From positions 1-64,000 of the forward strand of contig JARYLJ010000003.1 in the NCBI GenBank assembly GCA_029907705.1: DNA of 64,000 nucleotides, in the 5' to 3' direction. The notes under the pieces were generated by a model. The model did no database searches and was not told the origin of the DNA. It saw only the letters and a list, made by a program, of their open reading frames with translations. The translations under genes were made by a program, and so were the position numbers. The stretch comes from Methanomicrobiales archaeon. Lineage in GTDB: Archaea; Halobacteriota; Methanomicrobia; Methanomicrobiales; JACTUA01. Shown here one piece after another: positions 1 through 9,937 of the stretch; the stretch's first letter is position 1, and every line of letters starts with the position of its first letter.

Positions 1-29
1 GAGATCCTGTCAGGATACGGGAACTCAAT

Positions 30-2928
30 TTACAGCTTAAGGTGTACACTGCCGGTAAACTCATACACCGGATAACCTGGTGCGAGTATTCTTATCGTTT
101 CATAATAGGTCGCAGTAAGATACACGTGAACCAGTTTTTGACCACCTGAGATCGTCCCTTTGTAATCTTCATCGAAATACACTTCAGCTCCTTCCACGTC
201 ACAATAGAGGAGAATATATCCTTTGTCTCCCCCCACTGGAGTGGCAGGGGTGACCGTGATCTCCACCACCTCGTAGTCGGTGTACTCGCCATCGCTGACC
301 GTGAAGTTCACGAAGTAGGTGCCGTTCTGTCCGATCGCCGGAGTCCAGGTGAACCACTGGTCTTGAGTAAAGAACTGGGCACCTTCCGGAAGGTTGGTGG
401 CATTAAAGTAGATCTGATCCTGGTCCGGATCGTAGCCGTCCACGGAGAGAGAGAGCTCGAGACCTTCCGTCGTGTACGGGGTCCGATGTAATCAAGGACA
501 GGTGGCTGGTTGGCTGGAGTGGCAGGGGTGACCGTGATCTCCACCACCTCGTAGTCGGTGTACTCGCCATCGCTGACCGTGAAGTTCACGAAGTAGGTGC
601 CGTTCTGTCCGATCGCCGGAGTCCAGGTGAACCACTGGTCTTGAGTAAAGAACTGGGCACCTTCCGGAAGGTTGGTGGCATTAAAGTAGATCTGATCCTG
701 GTCCGGATCGTAGCCGTCCACGGAGAGAGAGAGCTCGAGACCTTCCGTCGTGTACGGGGTCCGATGTAATCAAGGACAGGTGGCTGGTTGGCTGGAGTGG
801 CAGGGGTGACGGCGATATAATTGGTTTTATTCTCCCAATCAATCCCACTGGCATTTGCAACCCGCAGAGCAACAGAATAGGTTCCTACCGAGGGATATAC
901 GTGAAGGGGAGACGGTTCTGTGCTGGTGTTCCCATCACCAAAATCCCAGTACCATGACAATGGATCAATACAATCAGATTCATCCAAGAATTGGACAGCG
1001 AGAGGAGGGTTTCCGCTCGTAATATTGGCTGAAAATTGTGCGAATGGCCGTACTGATGGGAGAATCTGATTTTCATCCCAGGGCCCAACAAGCGGATAAG
1101 AGTCTAATCCAATAGACGGAATGGAGTGAGGGATATCCCCTATTCCATCTCCATTCTCATCAGGAGCGTCAGCGTCACTCCAGTAGTTACCGGTGTAATT
1201 CGTGAATGCGATGCCCCTATAGGAGTAGGAAACTGGTTCTGGGGAGTGCCATGTATTGACAGAGTCTGCTGTATCTGCATTGACAGAATTATTGATCAGA
1301 TTGTTCTGATAGATTCTGTTCCCGCCCGATGTCGCATACCAGAATTTTAGGCCCACGTTATTCGAATTCAATGTATTCCCATAGACAGTGTTGTTGGTTG
1401 AATCCCAGATGCATATACCATCCCAGATATTTCGAGCAAAGAAATTATTAGCGATGATATTGGAATTACTGGAAGAGTAGAGTAATATTCCACGTTTATT
1501 GTCATTGCCGATATTTCCTTCGATAACGTTGTAGGTACTTCCAAGCGAGAGAAAGAGTGCATACCCTGTACCCCCAGACGGATTATATCCGGAGATTGTA
1601 TTTTGAATGATGTTGTTATGATGATGGCCGATGATCTGAATACCATATACCCCAACATTCGTTCGGGGAGTCAGGGAATTATTCGAGATGGTATTGTAAT
1701 CTGACAGGACATTGATACCAGTGTCGGTATCCTCGAGGATGAACCCGCTAAAGAGTATTCCATTGGCGTTGAGTGTTACTGCAGTCAATCCCTCCGCACG
1801 GATTACAGGTTTTCCGCTCCCAGTATCATTCCCGATGAGGAATACCGATTTACCAATGCTGAGACTTTCGTAATAGACACCACTATCAACAATGATTGTA
1901 TGCCCACCAAGAGTTTCTGGAGCGTTCAGGGCACCTTGGATGGTGGAATAACTGATACCGGTATTCAGGTTGTGAACCGGTTCCGATGACTCTTGCGGCT
2001 CGGTGATCGTGAACGTAACGGCGTTGCTCGACTGTCCATCGGGATTCAACACTTCCAGCTGCCATTCGCCGGGAGCGACATCTTCGAGATAAAAACCGCA
2101 TTCGAGTTCGTTTTCTGACACATATGTGGTATTGAAGGCTAAAATATCGTAATAGGAGGGACGAACCAGCTTCCCACTCGCGCCGTTGAGGAAGTGGCTG
2201 CCGGTTATATCAATAAATACCTCTATACCGGTATTCCCTCCATTGGGATCGATCGAATCGATGGAGTGTGGTCGGTACTGATATACCCTGAAGGCGTCGC
2301 TGAGAGAGGTATTGTATCCATCCATATAGCCGACGAATACGGAATAATCCCTCCAGTATTCCGGCTCGGAAGTACCACTCAGATCGAAGGATGCACCGAG
2401 CTGGCCCTGATTGATATAATCCAAAGATACGGGAGTCAATAATTCATTCAGGCCTTCGTTGAAGAGCCATGCGCCCATATCGTCCGAGAAGTGGCTGCCC
2501 ACAATGGTGATCTCTATCCCCTCCCCCCACGTACCCGATTCGGGAATGATCTGATCGATTCCTATAGGGTCGTAAACGGGGATGGGGTCTACCCGTCCTT
2601 CCTCACCACCAGTGCCGTTGATAACCCAGAGCGTCAATTCTTCAGGGGTATCCGATGGAAAGGAGAAGAGGGCTTCAATCTTGTTCTGACCCCATGATAT
2701 GACTGTTCCATTGAGTTCGAAACCCTGTGTATCATTCATCTTCACGCTGGGATCGTCGAAGCTATCACCCGTGACTGTGTATGTGATTTCCGTCCCCCTG
2801 ACAGCAAAACGTGGCTGGACATCGGTGATGGTACCAGCTCCCGCGCCAAGCACTATTCCAAAGATACTGCACGATATCAATTAAATGAGAAGAATAATTC
2901 CAATATAATCAAAGATTTTCTCTCCCAT
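30..2928 (-). pseudogene. Surface/secreted protein: signal peptide, IPT/TIG-like domains, NosD-like right-handed beta-helix, PKD domain, two Ig/cadherin-like repeats, PEGA-like C-terminus; reading frame interrupted
   Basis: ORFs 586..2880, 308..721 and 30..443 read as one protein across frame changes. Upstream in-frame ATG at 2928 gives MGEKIFDYIGIILLI-TAA-LISCSIFGIVLGAGAG, a signal-peptide-like segment broken by TAA at 2881-2883. PKD motif WYWDFGDGNTSTEPSPLHVY; beta-helix NxI/NT repeats. Confidence 0.75.
241..796. repeat. Two tandem direct repeat units of 278 bp, with a partial third copy of the boundary at 797
   Basis: The string gtggcaggggtgac recurs at 241, 519 and 797 (spacing 278 and 278). 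ORFs 30..443 and 308..721 are offset by exactly 278 bp and share their first ~69 residues. Confidence 0.95.
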
Positions 2929-3228
2929 ACGCAACGTTCCTTCCCCAATTACTTCATCACATGTTGCTGCCTACCGAGCATCAACTGGATGAATCAGCTT
3001 GCCTGTAGTGGTGCTTCGTATGAAGGTCATATTAATGTTTTCTTTTATATCTCAAAAAATAAAATACTTATATAATTAATTTTTATAATAATTTAATATA
3101 TTAATATTGCTATATTTTTAATTATATAATAAGATAATTAAATTATTATAAATTAATATAGGACTTAAATAGGATTTTATGCCAACGATTTCACGATATC
3201 ATAGAGTAAAACCGATTGTTTTAACATC

Positions 3229-3525
3229 TTGATGTCCACCATTCCAGTGATGATGTTCCATTTCGATCATACCCATCTCGAGATGGGAGGACCGCGATAT
3301 CATGGTCCGGTTGTCTCACGCCGCCCTATCATACATACCTCGCTATGCAAGCACTGCGGGACCTGCGCCGCTTTCTGTCACATGAGTGCCATTGTCCTGC
3401 TGGATATGGACGGACATATCGAGCTCCATCCGGAGCGCTGTGTAGGCTGCAGAATGTGTCAGCGGGTCTGTCCGGAACATGCGATCGAATTGATGCAGAT
3501 AGAAGCGACGGCCGTCATGGCATGA
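3229..3525 (+). CDS. 2x[4Fe-4S] ferredoxin-domain protein
   Basis: Two CX2CX2CX3C motifs: CKHCGTCAAFC and CVGCRMCQRVC. Confidence 0.85.
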   Translation: MMSTIPVMMFHFDHTHLEMGGPRYHGPVVSRRPIIHTSLCKHCGTCAAFCHMSAIVLLDMDGHIELHPERCVGCRMCQRVCPEHAIELMQIEATAVMA

Positions 3526-3569
3526 ATCATACCGCTGCTTGGGATACATGCAGTTGATCGAACGGACAT

Positions 3570-3592
3570 CCTGTTTTTTGATTTTTTTTCCA
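3570..3592 (+). terminator. Candidate T-rich archaeal terminator after the ferredoxin gene
   Basis: ctgttttttgattttttttcc tract shortly downstream of the stop. Confidence 0.4.
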
Positions 3593-3752
3593 CAATAAAA
3601 AGGATTCTTTTCCTTATGATTGCTTTTTATCATAGGGTCCGTACCGATAGCGGTTTCCTGAGGTTGATTGGGGCAGTGGATTGTCATATGCATGCAAAAA
3701 TGAAAATTTTTTATCCTCGTCATGGCTATATGCATGTTGCGACCAATATTCC

Positions 3753-4808
3753 ATGCAACTTCCCGATATTTTTCCCCTGAAGCGACCTGACATCGATGTT
3801 CTTGCCGAGAGAAGGGATATCGATGGCCTGATCAGAGCGTTGCAGTTTCCGGATTTCGATATCCAGTGGAAGGCAGCCTCGGCTCTCGGTTCCATGGGTG
3901 TGGAGGCTCTTGACCATCTGATCCCGCTCCTCGACCATCCGAGTGTGGATGTCCGTCTGGGCATCATCGAGGCGCTCGGCGAGATGCATAACAGGAAGGC
4001 AACTTTTCCGATGTTCCGGCTGCTCGATGATGAGAGCTTCGAGATCCGGTGGGCGGCTGCCCTCGCACTCGGGGAGATAGGGGATCTCAGAGCCATCGAC
4101 CCTCTCGTGCTGATGCTGGTCGATCCGAACAAGTATGTGAGGTACGGGGCGGCAATCGCGCTGGAGAAGCTGGGATGGCAGCCCGGAAATGTAAATGAAT
4201 TGGTCTGTAACGCGGTGGCGAGGCATGAGTGGGACCAGATCATCCCCCTCGGAAGGGAGGGGGTGGAGCCTCTCCTCCCCTTCCTCAAAGACAGGGATCC
4301 GGAGGTCAGATCGAAGGCAGTCGAGGTGCTCGGGACCCTCGGCGGGGATACTGCGAGGCGATTCTGCAGGGTAGCGCTGTCAGATTCCGATCCGCAGGTG
4401 CGATGGGGAGCAGTGCTCGCCGGGTTGAGATGCGGTATCTCTCACAGGCACATCCCTCTCGGTGTCAGCAGAAGGAAGAGGGGGGAGAAGAATTCGATCG
4501 TCGCCGGTTTCCTGAACTTCATCTTCCCTGGCATGGGTTACCAGTACTCGGGCGCCCTCCCACCGGGGGCAGGTATCGCCCTCTGGCAGGCATATCTGCT
4601 GTGTATGCTCGTCGTCCTGCTCTTCATTCATGGGGGATTCCCCATCACCGGAGCGAAACTTGCGTTCTTCACGCCGCTCTATCCGCTCTATGGATGGATA
4701 GACATATCGGCATGGTTGAGCGGGGCGAATGCACTGCTCTATTTTCCGCCCATTGCCCTTGCACTTCACGTATGGTACAGTGTCGAGAATGCACCCGATG
4801 TCCTTTAG
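3753..4808 (+). CDS. HEAT/PBS-lyase-repeat protein with C-terminal TM2-like membrane domain
   Basis: Repeated VRxGAAxALxxLG / DxxVRxxAxxALG units; C-terminal GFLNFIFPGMGYQYSG plus hydrophobic helices. ORF opens at 3681; internal ATG at 3753 gives MQLPDIFPLKRPD, matching the paralog's start. Confidence 0.8.
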   Translation: MQLPDIFPLKRPDIDVLAERRDIDGLIRALQFPDFDIQWKAASALGSMGVEALDHLIPLLDHPSVDVRLGIIEALGEMHNRKATFPMFRLLDDESFEIRWAAALALGEIGDLRAIDPLVLMLVDPNKYVRYGAAIALEKLGWQPGNVNELVCNAVARHEWDQIIPLGREGVEPLLPFLKDRDPEVRSKAVEVLGTLGGDTARRFCRVALSDSDPQVRWGAVLAGLRCGISHRHIPLGVSRRKRGEKNSIVAGFLNFIFPGMGYQYSGALPPGAGIALWQAYLLCMLVVLLFIHGGFPITGAKLAFFTPLYPLYGWIDISAWLSGANALLYFPPIALALHVWYSVENAPDVL

Positions 4809-4823
4809 GAGAGATGAGTCAGC

Positions 4824-5774
4824 ATGAGATGGCCGATCAGGAATAAACCGAATATTCCACTGCTGCTGGAGCAGAGAGATATCAGCGGGTTGATCAGAGC
4901 CCTTCGCCACCCCGATACCACGGTACAGTGGCAGGCGGCAGAGGCACTGGGAAATCTCGGAAGAGGGGGGCTGGACCATCTGCTGCGCTCCCTGAAGCAT
5001 CGGGATCGGGAGGTGAGGCTGGGTGTCATCGAGGCCCTCGGAGAGATCCGGGATCCTGGATCCGTGCCTGCCCTCCTGGAGATATGCACGGATCCGAGTG
5101 TCGAGGTGCGGTGGGCCACCGCCATCGCGCTGGGGGAGATAGGTGATAAAAGGGCGATCGAAAGGCTGATCCCGATGCTCGGGGATTCGGATAAATATGT
5201 GCGTTACGGTGCAGCGATCGCACTCGAAAAGCTGGGGTGGGAGCCTGCGGATGAGCGCGAGCGTACGATGCTCCTCCTCGGGAAGCAGGAATGGGAGGGT
5301 CTCGCCCGACTCGGAGAGCATGCGATCAGGGCGCTCTCGCGGGCGATGAAGGACAGGCATGCGGATGTCAGGATCAAAGCGATGGAGGTGCTGGGCGATA
5401 TCGGCTCTCCGAAGGGGATCTACCTCGTGGTGCGGGGGCTCCGGGACGAGAATCCATCCGTCAGGTGGAAGGCGGTGCTGGCAGGCCCGAAGTGCGGGAT
5501 ACATCTGATGTATCTTCCTCGCGGTCTTAACAAGAGGCCATGGATCAGGAAGAATCCGAGGATTGCGGCATTTCTGAACTTTATACTGCCCGGTCAGGGA
5601 TACAACTATCTGGGATTATGGTTCGGGACGCTCATTTTTCAGGTGGATGTCACCCTGACGCTCTACATGCTCTCCTTTGGCGGTGAACAGCTGACGTATA
5701 TGGTCATGCTGCCCATCTACGCGCTCTTTGCACTTCACGCCTGGTTCATCGCACAGAAGATGCCCGAGCTGTGA
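4824..5774 (+). CDS. HEAT/PBS-lyase-repeat protein with C-terminal TM2-like membrane domain (tandem paralog)
   Basis: Same architecture as the preceding gene (YVRYGAAIALEKLGWEP; AAFLNFILPGQGYNYLG). Confidence 0.85.
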   Translation: MRWPIRNKPNIPLLLEQRDISGLIRALRHPDTTVQWQAAEALGNLGRGGLDHLLRSLKHRDREVRLGVIEALGEIRDPGSVPALLEICTDPSVEVRWATAIALGEIGDKRAIERLIPMLGDSDKYVRYGAAIALEKLGWEPADERERTMLLLGKQEWEGLARLGEHAIRALSRAMKDRHADVRIKAMEVLGDIGSPKGIYLVVRGLRDENPSVRWKAVLAGPKCGIHLMYLPRGLNKRPWIRKNPRIAAFLNFILPGQGYNYLGLWFGTLIFQVDVTLTLYMLSFGGEQLTYMVMLPIYALFALHAWFIAQKMPEL

Positions 5775-5783
5775 GAGGATAGG

Positions 5784-6668
5784 ATGGAGGGCGAAGAGTT
5801 ATCCAGTGTTCAGCGGTTCAGGAAAAATGTGCACCGCATCGTAGAAGCGGCGAGGAACGGCGACGGGGCGAGCCGAAGATTCGATCTCTTCATGCTCGCG
5901 CTGATCAGTGCGAATGTGCTGGTCGTGATTCTGGAGACGGTAAAATTTATTGAGGCGAACTATTTCTTCTATCTTCACTGGTTCGATGTGATCTCGGTAG
6001 GGATCTTCACCGTCGAATACATCCTTCGCCTGTGGAGCTGTACCGTCGAAGAACGCTACCGGAATCCGGTACTGGGAAGATTGAGGTTCGCCCTCACCCC
6101 CCTCGCAATCATCGATCTCCTCGCCATTCTGCCTTTTTATTTGCCGATGATCATACCCCTGGATCTCAGGTTCGTCCGTATCGTGAGGCTCTTCAGGATC
6201 ACAAGGGTGCTGAAGTTCGGGCGTTACTCCGAGAGCATTCAGACCTTCGAGAGAGTATTCGAGAAAAAGTGGGAGGAGCTTCTGATGGCCTTCTTTGTCG
6301 TGCTTGTCATTCTGGTCCTCTGCTCCAGCGTGATGTATTTTGCCGAGCATGAGGTGCAGCCCGATAAGTTCGGGTCAATCCCTGATGCGATGTGGTGGGG
6401 GGTGATCACACTGGCGACCGTAGGCTATGGAGATGTGTACCCGATCACTGCCCTTGGCAAGGTGATGGGGGGCTTCGTTGCATTGCTCGGGATTGCGGTG
6501 TACGCCCTGCCCACCGGTGTCCTCGCGGCAGGTTTCGCGGAAGAGCTGCAGTCCAGAAAGAGGAATACCACTCAAATGGTTTGCCCTTACTGCGGACATG
6601 AGATTTCATTGAATAATGGGTGCCATCCTGCTGATCGGAAGAATAATGTGAATAATGCGAAGAGATGA
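5784..6668 (+). CDS. Voltage-gated potassium channel (VIC/Kv family) with CxxC-containing C-terminal tail
   Basis: Selectivity filter TLATVGYGDVYP; S4 RFVRIVRLFRITRVLKFGR with basic residues every third position. Confidence 0.92.
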   Translation: MEGEELSSVQRFRKNVHRIVEAARNGDGASRRFDLFMLALISANVLVVILETVKFIEANYFFYLHWFDVISVGIFTVEYILRLWSCTVEERYRNPVLGRLRFALTPLAIIDLLAILPFYLPMIIPLDLRFVRIVRLFRITRVLKFGRYSESIQTFERVFEKKWEELLMAFFVVLVILVLCSSVMYFAEHEVQPDKFGSIPDAMWWGVITLATVGYGDVYPITALGKVMGGFVALLGIAVYALPTGVLAAGFAEELQSRKRNTTQMVCPYCGHEISLNNGCHPADRKNNVNNAKR

Positions 6669-6956
6669 AGATATCCTGGATCTGTGTACAGGGAGGAGGG
6701 CAAAACGGATACCCCCTGTTATCCTTGGGAGGGGGCTGGCTCCTCGTCCATCGTTCATTCGAATTGATCGCCATTTGCGGGCCAGCATCAACCATCTCAT
6801 AATGGCTAAAAACTTGTTTATACTCTTGTATACGACCCTGCCGGCGACTTTCCAGTTATTTATTTTGTGGTGAAGAAGAGTTTGACTCAGTCGATGGCTT
6901 CTTAAATTTTTAATTGCGCAGAACCCCGAACTCGAGCCGAAAAATCTGGTTCTCGC

Positions 6957-7166
6957 TCATATCCAGGAGAGGATACGGGCGAATAGCAGGAGCTTTCCCA
7001 TACCGAGGACCAGGAGCCCGGCATAAAGGAACTTCTCGTAGCTTATCGAATGGATGATCTGTGTGATGGAGAGGCGTTCGGTATCTTCTATCGCCAGCAG
7101 CTCCATGTATTCGGAGCTCTTGCCGCCGTATACCGGTTCGTTTTTCTGATGGTATTCACAGTCCAT
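6957..7166 (-). CDS. Small hypothetical protein with one C-terminal TM helix
   Basis: 69-aa ORF preceded by a TATA-like sequence (tttatatatactataaa on the minus strand) in an AT-rich upstream region. Confidence 0.5.
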   Translation of the reverse strand: MDCEYHQKNEPVYGGKSSEYMELLAIEDTERLSITQIIHSISYEKFLYAGLLVLGMGKLLLFARILSWI

Positions 7167-7537
7167 GGATAATTAATTTACTTTATAGTATATATAAATT
7201 ACTAAATTATTAATCTATTAATTTATATTTATAATTATAATAGCCATTAAATTTTTGATAAAATGACAAAATAAAATAAAATTTCAAATTTAAAAATTTG
7301 AATTATATTTATATAAAAAATAAAAGTTAAATGAATCATGCATGTATTCATCCTGCCCAACACAACAACAGCCGGTGGATGCAGTGACGGAGACACTCTA
7401 TTCAATAATAGGGCACCACTATGAGGCAATATCCGATTCAAAAAATACAATGGATCGCTCAGATTCCGTAGTTCAGTTTTCCCTCTATTTCCACTGGTTC
7501 AACTGAAGACAGGTAAAGCATATATCTTCTACATGCC

Positions 7538-7894
7538 ATGATCGTCTGTGGTCATATGCCCGAAATCTCGAGCGATGAGAGAGGGCGGCGTGCATTTCAG
7601 CTGCACCGGGAGAAGGCCGTCGATAATGCCATCGAGAAGATCAGGGAGAGCACAGGTCCGGCGTGGAGGGCACTCTCCACTTCGGAGATCGAGCTGCTGA
7701 GGTACATGCTGGGCGAGAGCTGGGTCGCCACAGGCAAAGCCACGTGGGAGAGGTTCTCTTTCTCCCGTCTGACAAGAAAGGATCTGGAAGAGATGATCTC
7801 ACTGGGCGCGAGTGTTAGAAGGAGGGAGAAGACCGAAGGAGAGGCGGTGGAGAGAGTGATCGGTATTCTCCAGAGAACACTCTCACCCACCTAG
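7538..7894 (+). CDS. Hypothetical protein (118 aa)
   Basis: ORF in an otherwise empty gap, convergent with and slightly overlapping atpD-1. Confidence 0.55.
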   Translation: MIVCGHMPEISSDERGRRAFQLHREKAVDNAIEKIRESTGPAWRALSTSEIELLRYMLGESWVATGKATWERFSFSRLTRKDLEEMISLGASVRRREKTEGEAVERVIGILQRTLSPT

Positions 7895-8536
7895 CGGGGC
7901 AGAGGCCATCTTCTTCCGCTCGATGATCTTCTTCACCTTCTTCAGCCGGAAGAGATCCTCTCTCTCCCGTTCATCGATGACGATCCCGATATATTTTGCC
8001 TGTTTCTTCAGATCAGGGATCAGTATCTGCTCCAGTGCATTCACACGCCTTCTCGTCATCTGGATCTCGCCCCCCAGCCGGTTCAATGCGGTCTCCGTCT
8101 CCGCAAGTTCGAGGATGAGATCGAGCGTGTTCTCGAACTTCTCCGCCACTTCGTCGATCCGGCTGCTGACGGAGATGACACTGTACCCCCTGTCGAATGT
8201 ACTTCGAAGGAAGTTCTTCTTCTCGATGATGGGCACCGGGACCCCCATCACGTTCTTACCCTTGATGTCCACGCTGGTTCCTTTGCGGGTCGCCATCGAC
8301 GCCGACCTCAGGGTGACCGGCTCATCGATCGCGAGGGCCATGAGCAGGTAGCGGTTCGCAATCGCGGAGACGTTTTCCAGCTCCTCCCGTGAGAGCGATA
8401 CGTTCTCCATCACACGGAAGAACTCTCGTATGAGCGCATCCATCTTCTCCCTAAGAAGATCCCTGCCCTGCTCCGCGAGCTTGATCTGTGCCTTCTTCCT
8501 GATCAGCTCCGTCCTCGTGGGAGTGACCTGCTCCAT
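7883..8536 (-). CDS. atpD: A-type ATP synthase subunit D (operon 1)
   Basis: V/A-type D subunit: TRTELIRKKAQIKLAEQGRDLLREK...RRRVNALEQILIP. Confidence 0.95.
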   Translation of the reverse strand: MEQVTPTRTELIRKKAQIKLAEQGRDLLREKMDALIREFFRVMENVSLSREELENVSAIANRYLLMALAIDEPVTLRSASMATRKGTSVDIKGKNVMGVPVPIIEKKNFLRSTFDRGYSVISVSSRIDEVAEKFENTLDLILELAETETALNRLGGEIQMTRRRVNALEQILIPDLKKQAKYIGIVIDEREREDLFRLKKVKKIIERKKMASAPLGG

Positions 8537-8542
8537 ACCGTA

Positions 8543-9937
8543 TCACTTCTTTCTCGAGGGATGGTACTTCTGAATATACTCCCTCTTAATGCGCTTCAGC
8601 TCCTCCTCTGGCAATAGTGTGAGAAGGGACCATGCGATATCGAATGTCCGCTCAATGTCACGATCTTCGTCACCCTGCGTGATGAACTTCTTCTCGAACT
8701 CGTCTGCGAACTTCAGGTACTTCTTGTCCAGGTCGGTGAGCGCCTCCTCGCCGACGATCGCGACCAGCCTCCTCAGATCCCGTCCGTAGGCATAGGAGGA
8801 ATAGAGCTGATCTGCGACGTTCCTGTGATCCTCCCTCGTCTTCCCTGCCCCTATACCCAGATTCATCAGTCTCGAGAGGCAGGGCAGCGCATCCACCGGA
8901 GGATCTCCACCCCGTCTGAAGAGATCCCTGCTCATGACGATCTGCCCCTCGGTGATGTAACCCGTGAGGTCGGGCACCGGATGGGTGATATCATCGTCGG
9001 GCATCGTCAGGATGGGAAGCTGCGTGATTGAGCCGCGTCTCCCCTTGATCCTGCCCGCCCTCTCGTAGATGGAGGCGAGGTCGGTGTACATGTAACCAGG
9101 ATATCCACGCCGGCCAGGCACCTCTTCACGTGCAGTGGAGATCTCGCGAAGGGCCTCGCAGTAGTTGATCATGTCGGTGAGGATCACGAGGACGTGGAGG
9201 TCGTGGGAATAGGCGAGGAACTCCGCCGCGGTGAGGGCGCATCTCGGCGTGGCAAGCCTTTCTATGGTCGGGTCATCCGCCAGGTTCATGAAGAATATCA
9301 CCCGCTCCAGCGCCCCGGTGCGTTCGAAGTCCCTCATGAAGAAGGATGCCTCCTTGAAGGTGATTCCCATGGCAGCGAAGACGACAGCGAACTGCTCACC
9401 CTCGCCGACCACCTTCGCCTGCCTCGCGATCTGTGCTGCCAGCTTGTTCGCGGGCAGCCCGGCACCCGAGAAGATTGGGAGCTTCTGTCCCCTCACGAGC
9501 GTGTTCAGGCCATCTATCACGGATATGCCCGTCTGGATGAAGTCCGATGGTTTGTCTCTGGAGGCAGGGTTGATCGGTCTTCCGTTGATATCGAGCCTCT
9601 CCTCCTCGATGATCTCAGGTCCACCGTCCCGCGGCCTGCCGATCCCATCGAATATCCGCCCCATCATATCGGGGGATACACCCAGCAGCATGGGTTCGCC
9701 GGTGAATCTCACCTTCGTGTTGAAGTTATCGATACCTCTTGTCCCCTCGAAGACCTGTACCACGGCCATCTCCTTTGATATATCCAGCACCTGTCCCCGC
9801 CTCCTCTCCCCTGAAGGCAGCGTGATCTCGGCGATCTCGCCATAGGAGACGTTCTTAACGTTCCTGACGAAGATCAGGGGGCCCGAGACGTAGCTGACCG
9901 TTCTGTACTGCTTTGTGACGAGAGATTGCGGACTCAT
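8543..9937 (-). CDS. atpB: A-type ATP synthase subunit B (operon 1)
   Basis: [64 protein letters not shown]. Confidence 0.97.
   Translation of the reverse strand: MSPQSLVTKQYRTVSYVSGPLIFVRNVKNVSYGEIAEITLPSGERRRGQVLDISKEMAVVQVFEGTRGIDNFNTKVRFTGEPMLLGVSPDMMGRIFDGIGRPRDGGPEIIEEERLDINGRPINPASRDKPSDFIQTGISVIDGLNTLVRGQKLPIFSGAGLPANKLAAQIARQAKVVGEGEQFAVVFAAMGITFKEASFFMRDFERTGALERVIFFMNLADDPTIERLATPRCALTAAEFLAYSHDLHVLVILTDMINYCEALREISTAREEVPGRRGYPGYMYTDLASIYERAGRIKGRRGSITQLPILTMPDDDITHPVPDLTGYITEGQIVMSRDLFRRGGDPPVDALPCLSRLMNLGIGAGKTREDHRNVADQLYSSYAYGRDLRRLVAIVGEEALTDLDKKYLKFADEFEKKFITQGDEDRDIERTFDIAWSLLTLLPEEELKRIKREYIQKYHPSRKK

Noticed and set aside
241-796. CRISPR array
   Set aside because: Repeats are 278 bp, contiguous and coding; there are no spacers and no cas genes in the window.
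4380-5504. 374-aa minus-strand ORF
   Set aside because: Antisense shadow of the two HEAT-repeat genes.
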